A stretch of 39,745 bases of DNA from Candidatus Saccharimonadales bacterium (GCA_025450135.1 JANWHZ010000024.1:1-39745); one strand, 5' to 3'. Numbered from the stretch's first letter, positions 9,409 to 19,643 are shown. The notes: generated by a model not told the origin, from the letters alone. Made by a program: numbers and translations.

Positions 9409-10161
9409 CTAGACCCGCGCTGGCTGATGCGCAGCAATACTGAGCTTCAGGCTATAGGCTAGTGCGTTCGCCACTCGGTGCGCTGCTTCCTTCTCGGCGG
9501 TTTCCGGCTGGCCCGATGCAATTCGGCCCACTTCTGCTACGGCGTCCTCGAGTACGTTGTTAATCACAAACGAGAAGTACGGCGTACGTAGTGCATGCTC
9601 AATTTCTTGTAGAGCGGTAGCCATGCGTTTTTCGAAATCTGCTTGATCCATCGCGGCGCCATACCGTTTGGCAAGCCGGCTCTGCCACACCTCATAGTCC
9701 GGCGGTAGAATAAACACGGCTTTGGTGTTATTAGGATCGATCTTCATGTAATCGGCCACGCCTTGCACTTCCAGATCGGTAACCGCAATTTTGTGGGCAT
9801 CGTGCGCCGCCTGTACTTCAGCCGCGCTCGTGCCGTAGACGTTGCTACCATAAATATTTGCTTCAACGTAGGCACCATTGTCAACCATCCGTTCGGATTC
9901 TTCAAGCGTAATGAAGTGGTACTCGACACCATCTTGCTCCATAACCCCGTCGTTTTCGCGCGGGCTACGCGTAGTATGCGACACCAAGGTATAGTACTTT
10001 CCAGTTTTGAGCAGCTCATTGGTAATGCTGTCTTTACCCGCACCTGATATGCCAGCCAGTAGTAAGATTGGCGTCGACCGGACAAGCGTAATCGTTGCAG
10101 CCGAGGGCTGATATTTCTCGAGCTTTTCTTTCAGGCGGGCGTGGACTTCAGAGCCTTCCAT
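9409..10161 (-). CDS. gmk: Guanylate kinase family protein
   Basis: ILLLAGISGAGKDSITNELLKTGKYYTLVSHTTRSPRENDGVMEQDGVEYHFIT. Start moved to ATG 10161; a TATACT box ends 6 nt upstream. Confidence 0.8.
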   Translation of the reverse strand: MEGSEVHARLKEKLEKYQPSAATITLVRSTPILLLAGISGAGKDSITNELLKTGKYYTLVSHTTRSPRENDGVMEQDGVEYHFITLEESERMVDNGAYVEANIYGSNVYGTSAAEVQAAHDAHKIAVTDLEVQGVADYMKIDPNNTKAVFILPPDYEVWQSRLAKRYGAAMDQADFEKRMATALQEIEHALRTPYFSFVINNVLEDAVAEVGRIASGQPETAEKEAAHRVANALAYSLKLSIAAHQPARV

Positions 10162-10202
10162 GAAAGCAGTATACAGAGCGTAAACGGAATGATGCAATGA
10201 GC

Positions 10203-11258
10203 TTAATTGGGCTTCACAAGACCGTGAGCCGTACTTTCAACCTGGCTGCTCGTAGAGACTTGCATGAAGACAGCCTTGTCGTGGAACTCCGCGACGGTGC
10301 GCGCACCGCTGTAGCTCATCGCTGATCGTAACCCCATAGCATACGATTTGACCACCGATTCTAGGCTGCCTACGTACGGTACAAGACCTGCCGCCCCTTC
10401 GACATACTCATCGGCGCCACCTTGATACGTCGGGTCGCTTTTCACGCGATCGAGTTTTGCCGCGCTGGAAGCCTCGCCCATATATAGCTTGAAGCGCTGG
10501 CCGTTGCGAATGATGAGTTCTGACGGGGCTTCATCGGTACCCACAAACATTTTGCCGGCCATGATGGCATGCGCTCCGGCGCCAATCGCCTTAGAAAAAT
10601 CGGCTGGCAATTTGATACCCGCGTCAGCAATCAATGTTACGTGCTTGCTCAAGCCTTGCACGCCGTCGAGTATGGCACTGAATTGCGGCACGCCGACGCC
10701 GGCGCTTATGCGTGTCGTGCACGCCGCTCCGGCGCCAACGCCAAATTTAATGGAGTCTGCGCCGGCTTGTATCAAATCGTGAACGCCTTCTTTTGTAGCC
10801 ACCGTACCGACAATCAAGGGTAGGCGAGGGAATGCCTGCTTTAGCTTCTTTGTTGCTTCAATCGCGTAAATGCTATGGGCGTGTGGCGTATCAATCGACA
10901 GCGCATCTACGCCCGCATCGGCAAGCGCCTTCGCCCGCTCATAGTAATCCTTCGTGGCACCCACTACCCCGATAACCTTAGCTTTCTTCGCTTTAATCGC
11001 CGTCAGCATTTCGACCTCTTTGTCGATGCTCTGAAATTGGTGAATCTGCGCAATACCGCCTAGCTCCCACAGCTTGGCCGCGAGTTCAACGGATATAACA
11101 GTATGCATACTTGAAGCAACTAACGGCACACGCAGCGTAATACCTTCCACGAGTTTGACCGATGTATCAACATCGTTACGTGAGCGGATGTCCGAGTATT
11201 GCGGCCGCAGAATAACATCGTCGTACGTTAGGCCGACTTGATCTAAAACCTTTGCCAT
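10203..11258 (-). CDS. guaB: IMP dehydrogenase/GMP reductase family protein lacking CBS domains
   Basis: MAKVLDQVGLTYDDVILRPQYSD..., GVGAGAACTTRISAGVGVPQ (catalytic Cys loop), IADAGIKLPADFSKAIGAGAHAIMAGKMFVGTDE. SD AAGAAGGGAC before ATG 11258. Confidence 0.87.
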   Translation of the reverse strand: MAKVLDQVGLTYDDVILRPQYSDIRSRNDVDTSVKLVEGITLRVPLVASSMHTVISVELAAKLWELGGIAQIHQFQSIDKEVEMLTAIKAKKAKVIGVVGATKDYYERAKALADAGVDALSIDTPHAHSIYAIEATKKLKQAFPRLPLIVGTVATKEGVHDLIQAGADSIKFGVGAGAACTTRISAGVGVPQFSAILDGVQGLSKHVTLIADAGIKLPADFSKAIGAGAHAIMAGKMFVGTDEAPSELIIRNGQRFKLYMGEASSAAKLDRVKSDPTYQGGADEYVEGAAGLVPYVGSLESVVKSYAMGLRSAMSYSGARTVAEFHDKAVFMQVSTSSQVESTAHGLVKPN

Positions 11259-11570
11259 ATGTCCCTTCTTGGTAAGCAAATAATAACTTTTTGCCCGCGG
11301 CAAGACGAAACGCCCCCTGTTCATCTGCCGTGCTAAATTACCCGTAGCTATGCGGGCAACCCGGCCTTCATGCATCACGCCCTAACTGCTAGCCGATATC
11401 TACCGGCATCTGCCAGGGCACGATGTTGTAAAAGACCCGGAGAGATACTGTACGCCTAAATCGAGGTAGGTCAAGTACTTTCTCTAGGCTATGCGTACAA
11501 GCGCTCGTTACTACTATATTTTTTCTTACCTACACTCGCGATGCATACTGCCCACTAGAACCTCTGCCGT

Positions 11571-11597
11571 CGTGTGATGGAATCACACGCGTATACT
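11571..11597 (+). promoter_or_regulatory. Dyad plus -10 in the bcp promoter
   Basis: CGTGTGAT-GGA-ATCACACG perfect 8-bp inverted repeat (11571-11589), then TATACT (11592-11597) 7 nt before ATG 11605. Confidence 0.5.
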
Positions 11598-11604
11598 AGT
11601 AGCT

Positions 11605-12069
11605 ATGAGACCAGCACCTGATTTTTCACTTTCCGACCAACATGACGTTCGTCACTCGCTGGGCGATTATGCAGGGAAATGGCTCGTGCTGTACTTTTAC
11701 CCAAAAGACGATACGCCCGGCTGCACAACCGAGGCTTGCAACTTTCGCGATGCACGTGATGTCATCGCCCAACTCGGCAATGCTGAAGTTGTTGGCGTGA
11801 GTAAGGACTCCGTCTCGTCGCATAAGAAATTCTTAGACAAGTACCACCTCAATTTCACGCTTTTGAGCGACCCAGAGCACACCGTCATCGAGGCTTACGA
11901 CAGTTGGAAACCAAAGCGATTCATGGGCCATGACTACATCGGCACCCAGCGCAATACGTTTATCATTAGCCCTGAAGGCAAGATCGCCAAAGAGTATATC
12001 GGCGTCGATCCGCAGACGCACGTCATACAGATCATCAACGACCTCAAGGCGTTGCAGCACGCTGCTTAA
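11605..12069 (+). CDS. bcp: Peroxiredoxin, BCP/PrxQ type
   Basis: PAPDFSLSDQHD..., LYFYPKDDTPGCTTEACNFRD catalytic motif. Confidence 0.95.
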   Translation: MRPAPDFSLSDQHDVRHSLGDYAGKWLVLYFYPKDDTPGCTTEACNFRDARDVIAQLGNAEVVGVSKDSVSSHKKFLDKYHLNFTLLSDPEHTVIEAYDSWKPKRFMGHDYIGTQRNTFIISPEGKIAKEYIGVDPQTHVIQIINDLKALQHAA

Positions 12070-13844
12070 TCGCGTTTGAGCATGACCGTAAACGCCTCGG
12101 CAGGGATTTCAACTTTGCCGAACATTTTCATGCGCTTCTTGCCTTTGGCCTGTTTCGCGAGCAGCTTTTTCTTGCGTGACACATCGCCACCGTACAAATA
12201 GCCCGTTACATCCTTGCGAAATGCCGAGATATCTTCACGCGCAATAAATTTGCCGCCAATGGCAGCTTGCAAGCTAACCTGAAAGTTTTGGCGGGGAATG
12301 ACGTCTTTTAGCTTTCCCACCGTCTCACGGCCAATGCGCTGCGCTTCGGAGCGATGTACCATAATACTTAACGCGTTAACTATTTCACCAGCCACATAGA
12401 AATCGAGCCGTACCAAGTCTTCAGCCCGGTAATCGTCGAGTTCATAGTTGAACGATCCGTAGCCGCTGGTGACACTCTTGAGCCGGTCGTAGAAGTCCGT
12501 TAGCAGATTTGCAAGCGGCGCTTCAAACGTTACCACAGCTTGGGTGTCTACGTAACTGACGTTTTTATGGATACCGCGCTCTCCTACTACCAGCTGAATC
12601 ACTTGCCCCACATACAGTTGCGGGACTACGATCTCGCCCTTGATCCAAGGCTCGCGTATTTCCTTAATTTGAGCCGGCTCGGGCAACTCTGCGGCTGACT
12701 TGATATCCATTTCTTCGCCACTAGTCATACTCACTTGATAGTCGGTTGATGGATTAGTGACGACGAGACTCAGATTATATTCCCGTTCCAGCCGTTCACG
12801 GACAATATCCATATGGAGCAAGCCGAGAAACCCGATACGCATACCAAAGCCCAAGACGGGCGAATTTTCAGGAGCGAAGTGCAGGGCAGAGTCACTCAAG
12901 CTTAACTTCTCTACTGCATCCTTGAGTTCTTGATAGTACTCATTACTTTCCGGGAAAAAGCCGGCGTAGACAAACGGCTTCACGTCACGGTAGCCGGCTA
13001 ACGGTTCAGTAGCCGCGTGTTTAGTACGTGTTACCGTATCGCCAACCTTAGCCTCGCGCGTGCTTTTCAGGTTGGTCACAATATAGCCGATCTCGCCGTT
13101 ACGTAGCGTTTGACCGGCAGCCATATTGGGCTTCAGTATCCCCACTTCCAACGCGATGCCATGAGCAGCTGTGGCCAGCATAGTAATTTGATCATTCTTG
13201 GCGAGTTCGCCGTCAAAGACGCGCACGTACAAAATTACCCCGCGGTAGTCATCGTAGTAGCTATCGAAGATGAGTGCCCTTGTTGCTTCGCCAGCAGGGG
13301 AGTTCGGGGCAGGGACGCGTGCTACAATCTGATCCAAAACCAGGTCAACTCCCTGCCCTGTTTTGGCTGAAATGTGCACTATTTCCTCCGGCTGGCAGCC
13401 GAGCAAGCTGACAATCTCCGCTGTTGTCTTAGGAATATCTGCCGCCGGCAAATCGATCTTATTAAGTACGGGGATGATGGCAAGCCCAGCGTCCATAGCT
13501 AGGTACAGGTTTGCAAGTGTCTGTGCTTGCATGCCTTGCGTAGCGTCTACGACGAGCAGCGCACCCTCACAAGCTTGCAAACTGCGTGACACTTCATACG
13601 AAAAGTCGACGTGTCCGGGTGTATCGATCAGGTTTAGCTCGTAGCCCTTGTATTCCATGCGCACCGGAGCGAGCTTGATCGTAATCCCCTTCTCTCGTTC
13701 GAGATCCATTTTGTCGAGGATTTGAGCTCGCATGTCGCGCTTCTCTACCGTACCGGTCAATTCGAGCAACCGGTCGGCCAGCGTCGACTTACCGTGGTCA
13801 ATATGCGCAACAATGCAAAAATTGCGGATGTGTGTTTGATCCAT
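12066..13844 (-). CDS. lepA: Elongation factor 4 (LepA)
   Basis: MDQTHIRNFCIVAHIDHGKSTLADRLLELTG..., LNLIDTPGHVDFSYEVSRSL, C-terminal KRMKMFGKVEIPAEAFTVMLK. Start set at 13844 because the track ATG at 13856 overlaps a TATAAT box. Confidence 0.97.
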   Translation of the reverse strand: MDQTHIRNFCIVAHIDHGKSTLADRLLELTGTVEKRDMRAQILDKMDLEREKGITIKLAPVRMEYKGYELNLIDTPGHVDFSYEVSRSLQACEGALLVVDATQGMQAQTLANLYLAMDAGLAIIPVLNKIDLPAADIPKTTAEIVSLLGCQPEEIVHISAKTGQGVDLVLDQIVARVPAPNSPAGEATRALIFDSYYDDYRGVILYVRVFDGELAKNDQITMLATAAHGIALEVGILKPNMAAGQTLRNGEIGYIVTNLKSTREAKVGDTVTRTKHAATEPLAGYRDVKPFVYAGFFPESNEYYQELKDAVEKLSLSDSALHFAPENSPVLGFGMRIGFLGLLHMDIVRERLEREYNLSLVVTNPSTDYQVSMTSGEEMDIKSAAELPEPAQIKEIREPWIKGEIVVPQLYVGQVIQLVVGERGIHKNVSYVDTQAVVTFEAPLANLLTDFYDRLKSVTSGYGSFNYELDDYRAEDLVRLDFYVAGEIVNALSIMVHRSEAQRIGRETVGKLKDVIPRQNFQVSLQAAIGGKFIAREDISAFRKDVTGYLYGGDVSRKKKLLAKQAKGKKRMKMFGKVEIPAEAFTVMLKRD

Positions 13845-13890
13845 ACGAACAGGCATTATACCGGTTTACGCTTCGGAATAACAGAGGTGG

Positions 13891-14274
13891 TTAGAACTTG
13901 ATAATCTGGAGAAACCGCTGCCTAAGAAATAGGCCGGCGTCAACTGCCGCCGCACAGAGCAGCGCAACTAGCGGCTGCATAGTAGCGCCCAGGGCCAGAC
14001 CAAAGACCAAGAGCCCCACCACCGCTGCCGTATACCATTGGTAGAAGGCGGCACGTCGGCTGCCGGGCGGCGCAACACCCAGCGCCAGTGTTATAACTAT
14101 GTCTGCAACGAGCACGACCGTGGCGCCGACGAGTGCAAGAGCTAGTGCAATGGTGCTCGTACTTAGGCCGAGCACGCCGGCAAAGAATACACCTAGCGCA
14201 GCACTCAAGGTAAACGGAATGAGCGCTACATCGACTACGATATGGCCGATGACTCCAAATGTTTTCACTGACAT
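13891..14274 (-). CDS. Small membrane protein, unknown function
   Basis: 127 aa, about four hydrophobic segments. Confidence 0.65.
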   Translation of the reverse strand: MSVKTFGVIGHIVVDVALIPFTLSAALGVFFAGVLGLSTSTIALALALVGATVVLVADIVITLALGVAPPGSRRAAFYQWYTAAVVGLLVFGLALGATMQPLVALLCAAAVDAGLFLRQRFLQIIKF

Positions 14275-14301
14275 GCTTCTTTTAGCCTAGCATAAGCGTG
14301 G

Positions 14302-15933
14302 CTAGGAGATATCTATATGGACTGGCTTGATCGTAATTCGCTTCAGCCGGTCAAATACCGGGCGGACCTCTTCGAGGCCGAATAGTCGGGAAACGAGAAT
14401 GTGCGTGGTAAGCACGACAAGTGCAATCATCAGCAGTTTGCCTCCGAGCGTGAAGAAGCCTTTATCCGTCAGTTCCAGCGGATAAAGCACCACCATGATA
14501 TAGCCGGCAATCAGGGTGAAGCCGCCTACCGAAATAATGCGTACGCAACCGCCCCAGAACTCAGGGTCAAGCAGCTTATGATCACGCCAGAGCATGATAA
14601 CGACAAGTGCCACTACCTGGGCTGTCATGGCGATCGACTGGGCAAGCGCCAAGCCCGCGATACTATAACTCGATGGCTGCGCGAGCAGGTATACCAGTAC
14701 AATATTGCCGATTATGGCAAACACCGAGACGAGGAGTGGCGTAATGGTATCTTTCTGGGCATAGAACCACCGCGAGACAAATGTATAGAGCGTACCGAAC
14801 AGGATGGTCAACGTCAGGTAGCCGAAGATAATGGCGATCTCTGGCGCATCCTTCGTGAAAATGAGGCGTGCAAGATAGCCGCGCGCGAAGTATGACACCA
14901 CGACGACTGGTAAAATGATCCAGATCATTGCCCGTAAGATGCGCAGGTAATCGCGGCGGAAGAGGTCAGGCCTACCCTGGCTCAATCGGGCGTTCAAGCG
15001 CGGAAATGCCGCAGTCGAAATAGCGGTACCGATGAGCAGGATTGGAGCCGTACTAAGAATATACGCATTGTTATAGTAGCTAATGTTACCTGGCCCTAAG
15101 TTGCGGGCAAAATGCGTCTCAACAATCGACTCCAGCTGGTCGATACCCTGGTCAAGCGACCTTGGGGGCAACTGCCGCAAGATCAGCCGGAAATCACTGC
15201 TCCGCCACTTGACGTGAGGGTGATACACAAAGCTTAGATTGCTCATGCCCAGCACGACGACTACGAGCTGTAGCACAGCGCCGACGAGCGCGCCGACTCC
15301 TAAGCCCACCAAGCCGATGTTATGCCGGAAGAGGTAAATACTCGCGATAATCGACAGGTTGTAAAACAGCGGCGCTACGGCGTAAAAGAAGAACCGGCCC
15401 ATCGTTTGCTGAATGCTCGTTAAAATACCGGAAATAGTGAACAGAAGCGGATTGAAGGCGATGAGCCGCATAATGGTCACGGTAGTATCAAGCTGCTCAG
15501 GAGTCATTTTTGGCGCCAAGATATACTGCACGAGCGGGCGGGCAAACACAAAGATGATAATGCCGACTAGCGCCATAACAATGGCCAGCAAGTTTAACAG
15601 GCTCGAGGAGATTTCCCACATGCTTTTGCGGTCACCGCGGTGCAGATGGTCAGATAAAACGGGCATGAATGCGACACCAAGGGCTCCGGCTGCGACAGTA
15701 AAAAAGAAGAAGTCCGGAATGTTAAACGCTGCAAAGTAGGCGTCGGTGCTATGCGGGCCTGTGGCTATAAAGTTGGCGTTCACGAGCTTTGTGCGCAAGA
15801 ATCCGAGTACTGATGTGCTCAGGCTGGTCGCCATCAGAAATGCAGCGACGCTTCCTAAGGATATACGCCGGGTTTTACGTGACGAAACGGGAGATACGCT
15901 CGGGTTCATTGGTTTTGCTAAATTTTCTGACAT
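14302..15933 (-). CDS. murJ: Lipid II flippase MurJ (MviN family)
   Basis: Polytopic; ATSLSTSVLGFLRTKLVNANF..., DAYFAAFNIPDFFFFTVAAGALGVAFMPVLS. Confidence 0.93.
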   Translation of the reverse strand: MSENLAKPMNPSVSPVSSRKTRRISLGSVAAFLMATSLSTSVLGFLRTKLVNANFIATGPHSTDAYFAAFNIPDFFFFTVAAGALGVAFMPVLSDHLHRGDRKSMWEISSSLLNLLAIVMALVGIIIFVFARPLVQYILAPKMTPEQLDTTVTIMRLIAFNPLLFTISGILTSIQQTMGRFFFYAVAPLFYNLSIIASIYLFRHNIGLVGLGVGALVGAVLQLVVVVLGMSNLSFVYHPHVKWRSSDFRLILRQLPPRSLDQGIDQLESIVETHFARNLGPGNISYYNNAYILSTAPILLIGTAISTAAFPRLNARLSQGRPDLFRRDYLRILRAMIWIILPVVVVSYFARGYLARLIFTKDAPEIAIIFGYLTLTILFGTLYTFVSRWFYAQKDTITPLLVSVFAIIGNIVLVYLLAQPSSYSIAGLALAQSIAMTAQVVALVVIMLWRDHKLLDPEFWGGCVRIISVGGFTLIAGYIMVVLYPLELTDKGFFTLGGKLLMIALVVLTTHILVSRLFGLEEVRPVFDRLKRITIKPVHIDIS

Positions 15934-15996
15934 CCAGCTGTGAGTAAAGTATAGCGGAGGCTACTCCGTTAGAACACCCTTTTCTCACGAGGGGAC

Positions 15997-18492
15997 TTAT
16001 GACTTTTGCAGGTCGATTGTACCTTCAGTTTCTAGCGCGTGAAACCCGGATGGCATAGCTCCTGCTGGCTTGTGTTTGCGGTTTCGTTTGCGCTTGCGCT
16101 TCGACTTTGCGTCCCCGCTCTGCTCGGTCGTTGTTAGCGGCATATCGAGTGCGGGCACCGGTGTTTCTTGCAGCGGCCGAGCGGGTGCCGAATGTGGCGA
16201 CGGCTGCAAGAGGTAGTGCTCATTCACGTAGTGCTCCACGTACTCGCGGCTCGAGGCATACTGCGCCCGCGAGCGTTCGATAATCGTCGCTGTTTGGTCG
16301 GCCGCCAGCGGTGGTAAATTCAAGGTAATTGCCGAGAAGGCCGGCACCTTTTCCCCTTCGATCGTCATGTTGATCACGAAGTGACGATTGTGCATATGCA
16401 CCAAGTCGTATTCGGTGAACTTTGGCTCAAAGTAGCGGGTGAGTACCCGCGCATCATCGGCTGACATACGAAAGGCAATCATCGAGCCAACGTTGCCGAA
16501 TACGGCGTCTTTGACCGCCATCGACATTTGGGCAATATACTGATTAGCAACGGTCAAACTCAGACCATATTTGCGCGCTTCGGAGAGGATCGTGGCAAAA
16601 CTGTCGGTGGCAAAGTTCTGAAACTCGTCAACGTACAGATAAAACGGCTGGCGCTGCTCGGCCGGAATGTCAGCCCGGCTCATAGCCCCCAGCTGGATCT
16701 TAGTTACCAGCAGTGACCCGAGTAACGACGCATTGTCTTCGCCGATCAACCCCCGGCTAAGATTAACAATCAGTATCTTATGCTCGTCCATGATCTGGCG
16801 GATACTAAAACTGCTTTTGGGCTGTCCAATGATGTTGCGCACCAAGGGGTTAGCAGTGAATGCGCCCACCTTATTCAGCACCGGCGCCACAGCCTCCGCT
16901 GCAAACCGGTCGTTCCAGCTCGTAAACTCTATCTGCCAGAAGGCCCGCACTACAGGGTCGCTGACGTGCTTTAGCACTTCAGCTCGGAACCGCTTGTCGG
17001 TCAGCATACGCGTGATATCAAGCATGGTGGCGTTAGGGTAATCAAGCAAAGCGAGCAAACTGTAACGTAAGATGTACTCTAGCCGGGGGCCCCAGCTTTC
17101 AAACATTCGCTTTAGCACCCCGATCAGCTCGCTGGCGGTATGCATCTTCAGCTTCGGGTCAAGCACCTCCATGGGGTTGAAAGCCACCGGGTAATCGGTA
17201 TCTGCCGGGTTGAAGTAAACAACGTCCCCCGCCCGCTCCGGCGGAATCCGTGCCAGGACGTGCTGCGCGTAATCGCCATGGGGATCAACCACTGCAAAGC
17301 CGTAGGGGCTGTAAATATCTGAGATGGTCAGGAGCTCCAGCGTACCCGACTTCCCTGTCCCCGTCTGCCCGATGATATACAAATGACGGCTGCGGTCGAT
17401 CCGCGGCAGGCCGAACATAGTATTATGGCCTCTGAAGTTTGTGTTGGCGACCGGGCTCAGATCCTGGCGGTACACAGCAGTCACGACCGGTAAGCTCGCT
17501 GGCGGCTCGGCTGTTTGGGCACTTGCCCAGAGAATAAATGGCGTCTCAACATTAGTATGCGGCAGGTGGTACAGTGTCGCCATCTCTTCAATATTCAGGA
17601 GCAGTCCCTTCGAGACAAAGCCGCGCGCTTGGTATGCGCCAATCGATGAGAGGTCAGTAGCTATCCGCTTCTGAGTGAAGCCATTTAAGTACGTCGTGTT
17701 GAACTGCTTATAGCTGGCAACGATCGATTGCATCTGCAATTGCGCTTGTGGCAGCGGCACATTACCGCGATAGACGATGCGCACTAACGCTTCAAAAGCC
17801 AGTTTCTGGCTCTTGGCTTCAGCTGCTGAGGCCCGTACTTGGTCATACTCTGCCGGTTTGGGAGCCGCATCTTTTACTTCTGGCGGTGCCCACAGCACCG
17901 ACCAGAGACCGGTCATTTTCGGTCCTCCACCACGCTTAATCCCGGCGATATACCGTTCGCTTCGTTTGTGCCAGTTATCTGGCGCTGGTCGGGTTACTAG
18001 TTGGATCCACGCTTCCTCGTCATCGCCGAATTTAGCCAGCGTTGCGGTAATTGCCGCCAGCGGATCGACTTCAAAGCTCTGAAACGTCTTAATGGGCAAC
18101 ATTTCCGTCCCGGAGAACTTCAGCTCTGTAGACAGCGTGGTCATGTAGTCAACGTCTACTTGTTCGGCATAGTCTGGCACCTCAGATATTTGCACACTTG
18201 GGTACTGCGCGTAGATCTGCTCTTCAACAAAGCTCTTCAGATATTGTGGCACCCAGACGTAAAAACCGATCCGGCGTTTCAGTACTGCTACCTCGAAGCT
18301 GATGCGCTCTCGTTTCACCGGTGAGAGCATCCTGTTGGTCGGGACTGTTAACAGCCCATACAAGCTGGCAAACATTTGTTCCGCAGCCAGTTCTTTCTTT
18401 TCGTTCGTACGCGGTACTTGCAATAACAGCACCACGCCGCTTTCGTCATGCGGGGGATTTGCGTTGGAGTCAGAGGTAACTTGTTCTGCCAT
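15997..18492 (-). CDS. VirD4/TraG/HerA-like P-loop ATPase (type IV secretion coupling protein-like)
   Basis: Walker A IIGQTGTGKSGTLELL, VVDPHGDYAQHVL, Walker B YLYVDEFQNFATDSFATILSEARKYGLSLTVANQY; polybasic C-terminal patch KSKRKRKRNRKHKP. Confidence 0.85.
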   Translation of the reverse strand: MAEQVTSDSNANPPHDESGVVLLLQVPRTNEKKELAAEQMFASLYGLLTVPTNRMLSPVKRERISFEVAVLKRRIGFYVWVPQYLKSFVEEQIYAQYPSVQISEVPDYAEQVDVDYMTTLSTELKFSGTEMLPIKTFQSFEVDPLAAITATLAKFGDDEEAWIQLVTRPAPDNWHKRSERYIAGIKRGGGPKMTGLWSVLWAPPEVKDAAPKPAEYDQVRASAAEAKSQKLAFEALVRIVYRGNVPLPQAQLQMQSIVASYKQFNTTYLNGFTQKRIATDLSSIGAYQARGFVSKGLLLNIEEMATLYHLPHTNVETPFILWASAQTAEPPASLPVVTAVYRQDLSPVANTNFRGHNTMFGLPRIDRSRHLYIIGQTGTGKSGTLELLTISDIYSPYGFAVVDPHGDYAQHVLARIPPERAGDVVYFNPADTDYPVAFNPMEVLDPKLKMHTASELIGVLKRMFESWGPRLEYILRYSLLALLDYPNATMLDITRMLTDKRFRAEVLKHVSDPVVRAFWQIEFTSWNDRFAAEAVAPVLNKVGAFTANPLVRNIIGQPKSSFSIRQIMDEHKILIVNLSRGLIGEDNASLLGSLLVTKIQLGAMSRADIPAEQRQPFYLYVDEFQNFATDSFATILSEARKYGLSLTVANQYIAQMSMAVKDAVFGNVGSMIAFRMSADDARVLTRYFEPKFTEYDLVHMHNRHFVINMTIEGEKVPAFSAITLNLPPLAADQTATIIERSRAQYASSREYVEHYVNEHYLLQPSPHSAPARPLQETPVPALDMPLTTTEQSGDAKSKRKRKRNRKHKPAGAMPSGFHALETEGTIDLQKS

Positions 18493-18704
18493 CTCAATCC
18501 ACTGATATGTGGCTACAGTTTATTTTCGCATTTTTGCAACCGTAAATACAACGAATAGCTCACTCACTATAGCGGACAGCACTTGCATGTGTCCTTTTTT
18601 CAGAGTAATTTATGTGACAAACGGCAAAATAGTAAGAAAAATTACTTACTAGCTGCCCGCTTTCACGCTTAATACAACGGAACGTAATTTCTTGTGAGGC
18701 GCCT

Positions 18705-19643
18705 ATGGATCAGACAGGAGGTGGTGAACTCTCCTTCACGAGTGATATTGCTGCAGCAGACGAACACGGACGAACCGAAGAGTTGCCGGTTGGCGTGGAG
18801 GATCTGCACAGGACAGCCGGCCCTATTGCTGCCCTACTTGGCAGATTATCTATTGGTGGCGAGTGCGTCTCGGGTCTGCTTGCCGCTAGCCAAGCGCACG
18901 CCAAAGAGCTGCTCAATAGAGTCCGCCACGGCTCCATAGATGCTCCGAATGGCACCCCAGCGCTACAAGCGTTGGAGCAAGTAGAGGCCAACGTTTCTCG
19001 GGCCTTCCGTAAGAGTGGAGAGTTAGCCCGTAATGCGCCGCGGGCTATTGTCGACTACGCAGCAATCGGCGCCATGGCCATCCTTGCGCTGATGGGCGCT
19101 ACCGATTGGGACACCCAACGTGATCGGATTGAACGACAAACGCCCTCAGGGCAGCTGCCGTACCAGCGCCCCACATCCCAACATTGGGTCCGTCCACGGT
19201 CGGCATTAACTCTAGACGTTTACCAAGTACGTGGTGGTGGTACACAGCCGCCAGAGTGGGTGGAACGATTATTTTTGCAACAAGAGCCTGCGCAGACTCT
19301 ACCCGCTTCCCGGCGTGTTGTACCCCATGAGAAGGCTGCTGCCGCGGCGCCCATCGTTACGCAACAGCAGGCCGACCTCGCTACTCGATATCTTACAGAA
19401 TTCCTAAGCGCTGGGCCAAGCCCTTGGGATGTACCCGTGCCGAGCTTTGCTGCAATGGCACAACGCACCAATAAAACTGCTAACCTGCCCGCTCCCCAGG
19501 ACCACCGACGTATTCGGGTACGAGTTGGCTCAATGACCATGGCATTTTCCGGCCCGACTCAAGATATCTACGGCCGTATAGGCGCATGGCGAACAATGCA
19601 CCCGGACGCGGAAATCATCAGCGACGAACCATTGTTTGTCTAA
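18705..19643 (+). CDS. Island protein 1 (312 aa), unknown, Lys-poor
   Basis: ORF with GAGG upstream of ATG 18705; 4 Lys, 1 Cys by manual count; possible TM near AIGAMAILALMGA. Confidence 0.75.
   Translation: MDQTGGGELSFTSDIAAADEHGRTEELPVGVEDLHRTAGPIAALLGRLSIGGECVSGLLAASQAHAKELLNRVRHGSIDAPNGTPALQALEQVEANVSRAFRKSGELARNAPRAIVDYAAIGAMAILALMGATDWDTQRDRIERQTPSGQLPYQRPTSQHWVRPRSALTLDVYQVRGGGTQPPEWVERLFLQQEPAQTLPASRRVVPHEKAAAAAPIVTQQQADLATRYLTEFLSAGPSPWDVPVPSFAAMAQRTNKTANLPAPQDHRRIRVRVGSMTMAFSGPTQDIYGRIGAWRTMHPDAEIISDEPLFV

Noticed and set aside
14401-14895. 164-aa + strand ORF
   Set aside because: Antisense to murJ, which has clear family motifs.
18631-18650. AGTAAG-N8-CTTACT inverted repeat upstream of island gene 1
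   Set aside because: Short AT-rich dyad with no nearby consensus promoter; too weak to call an operator.
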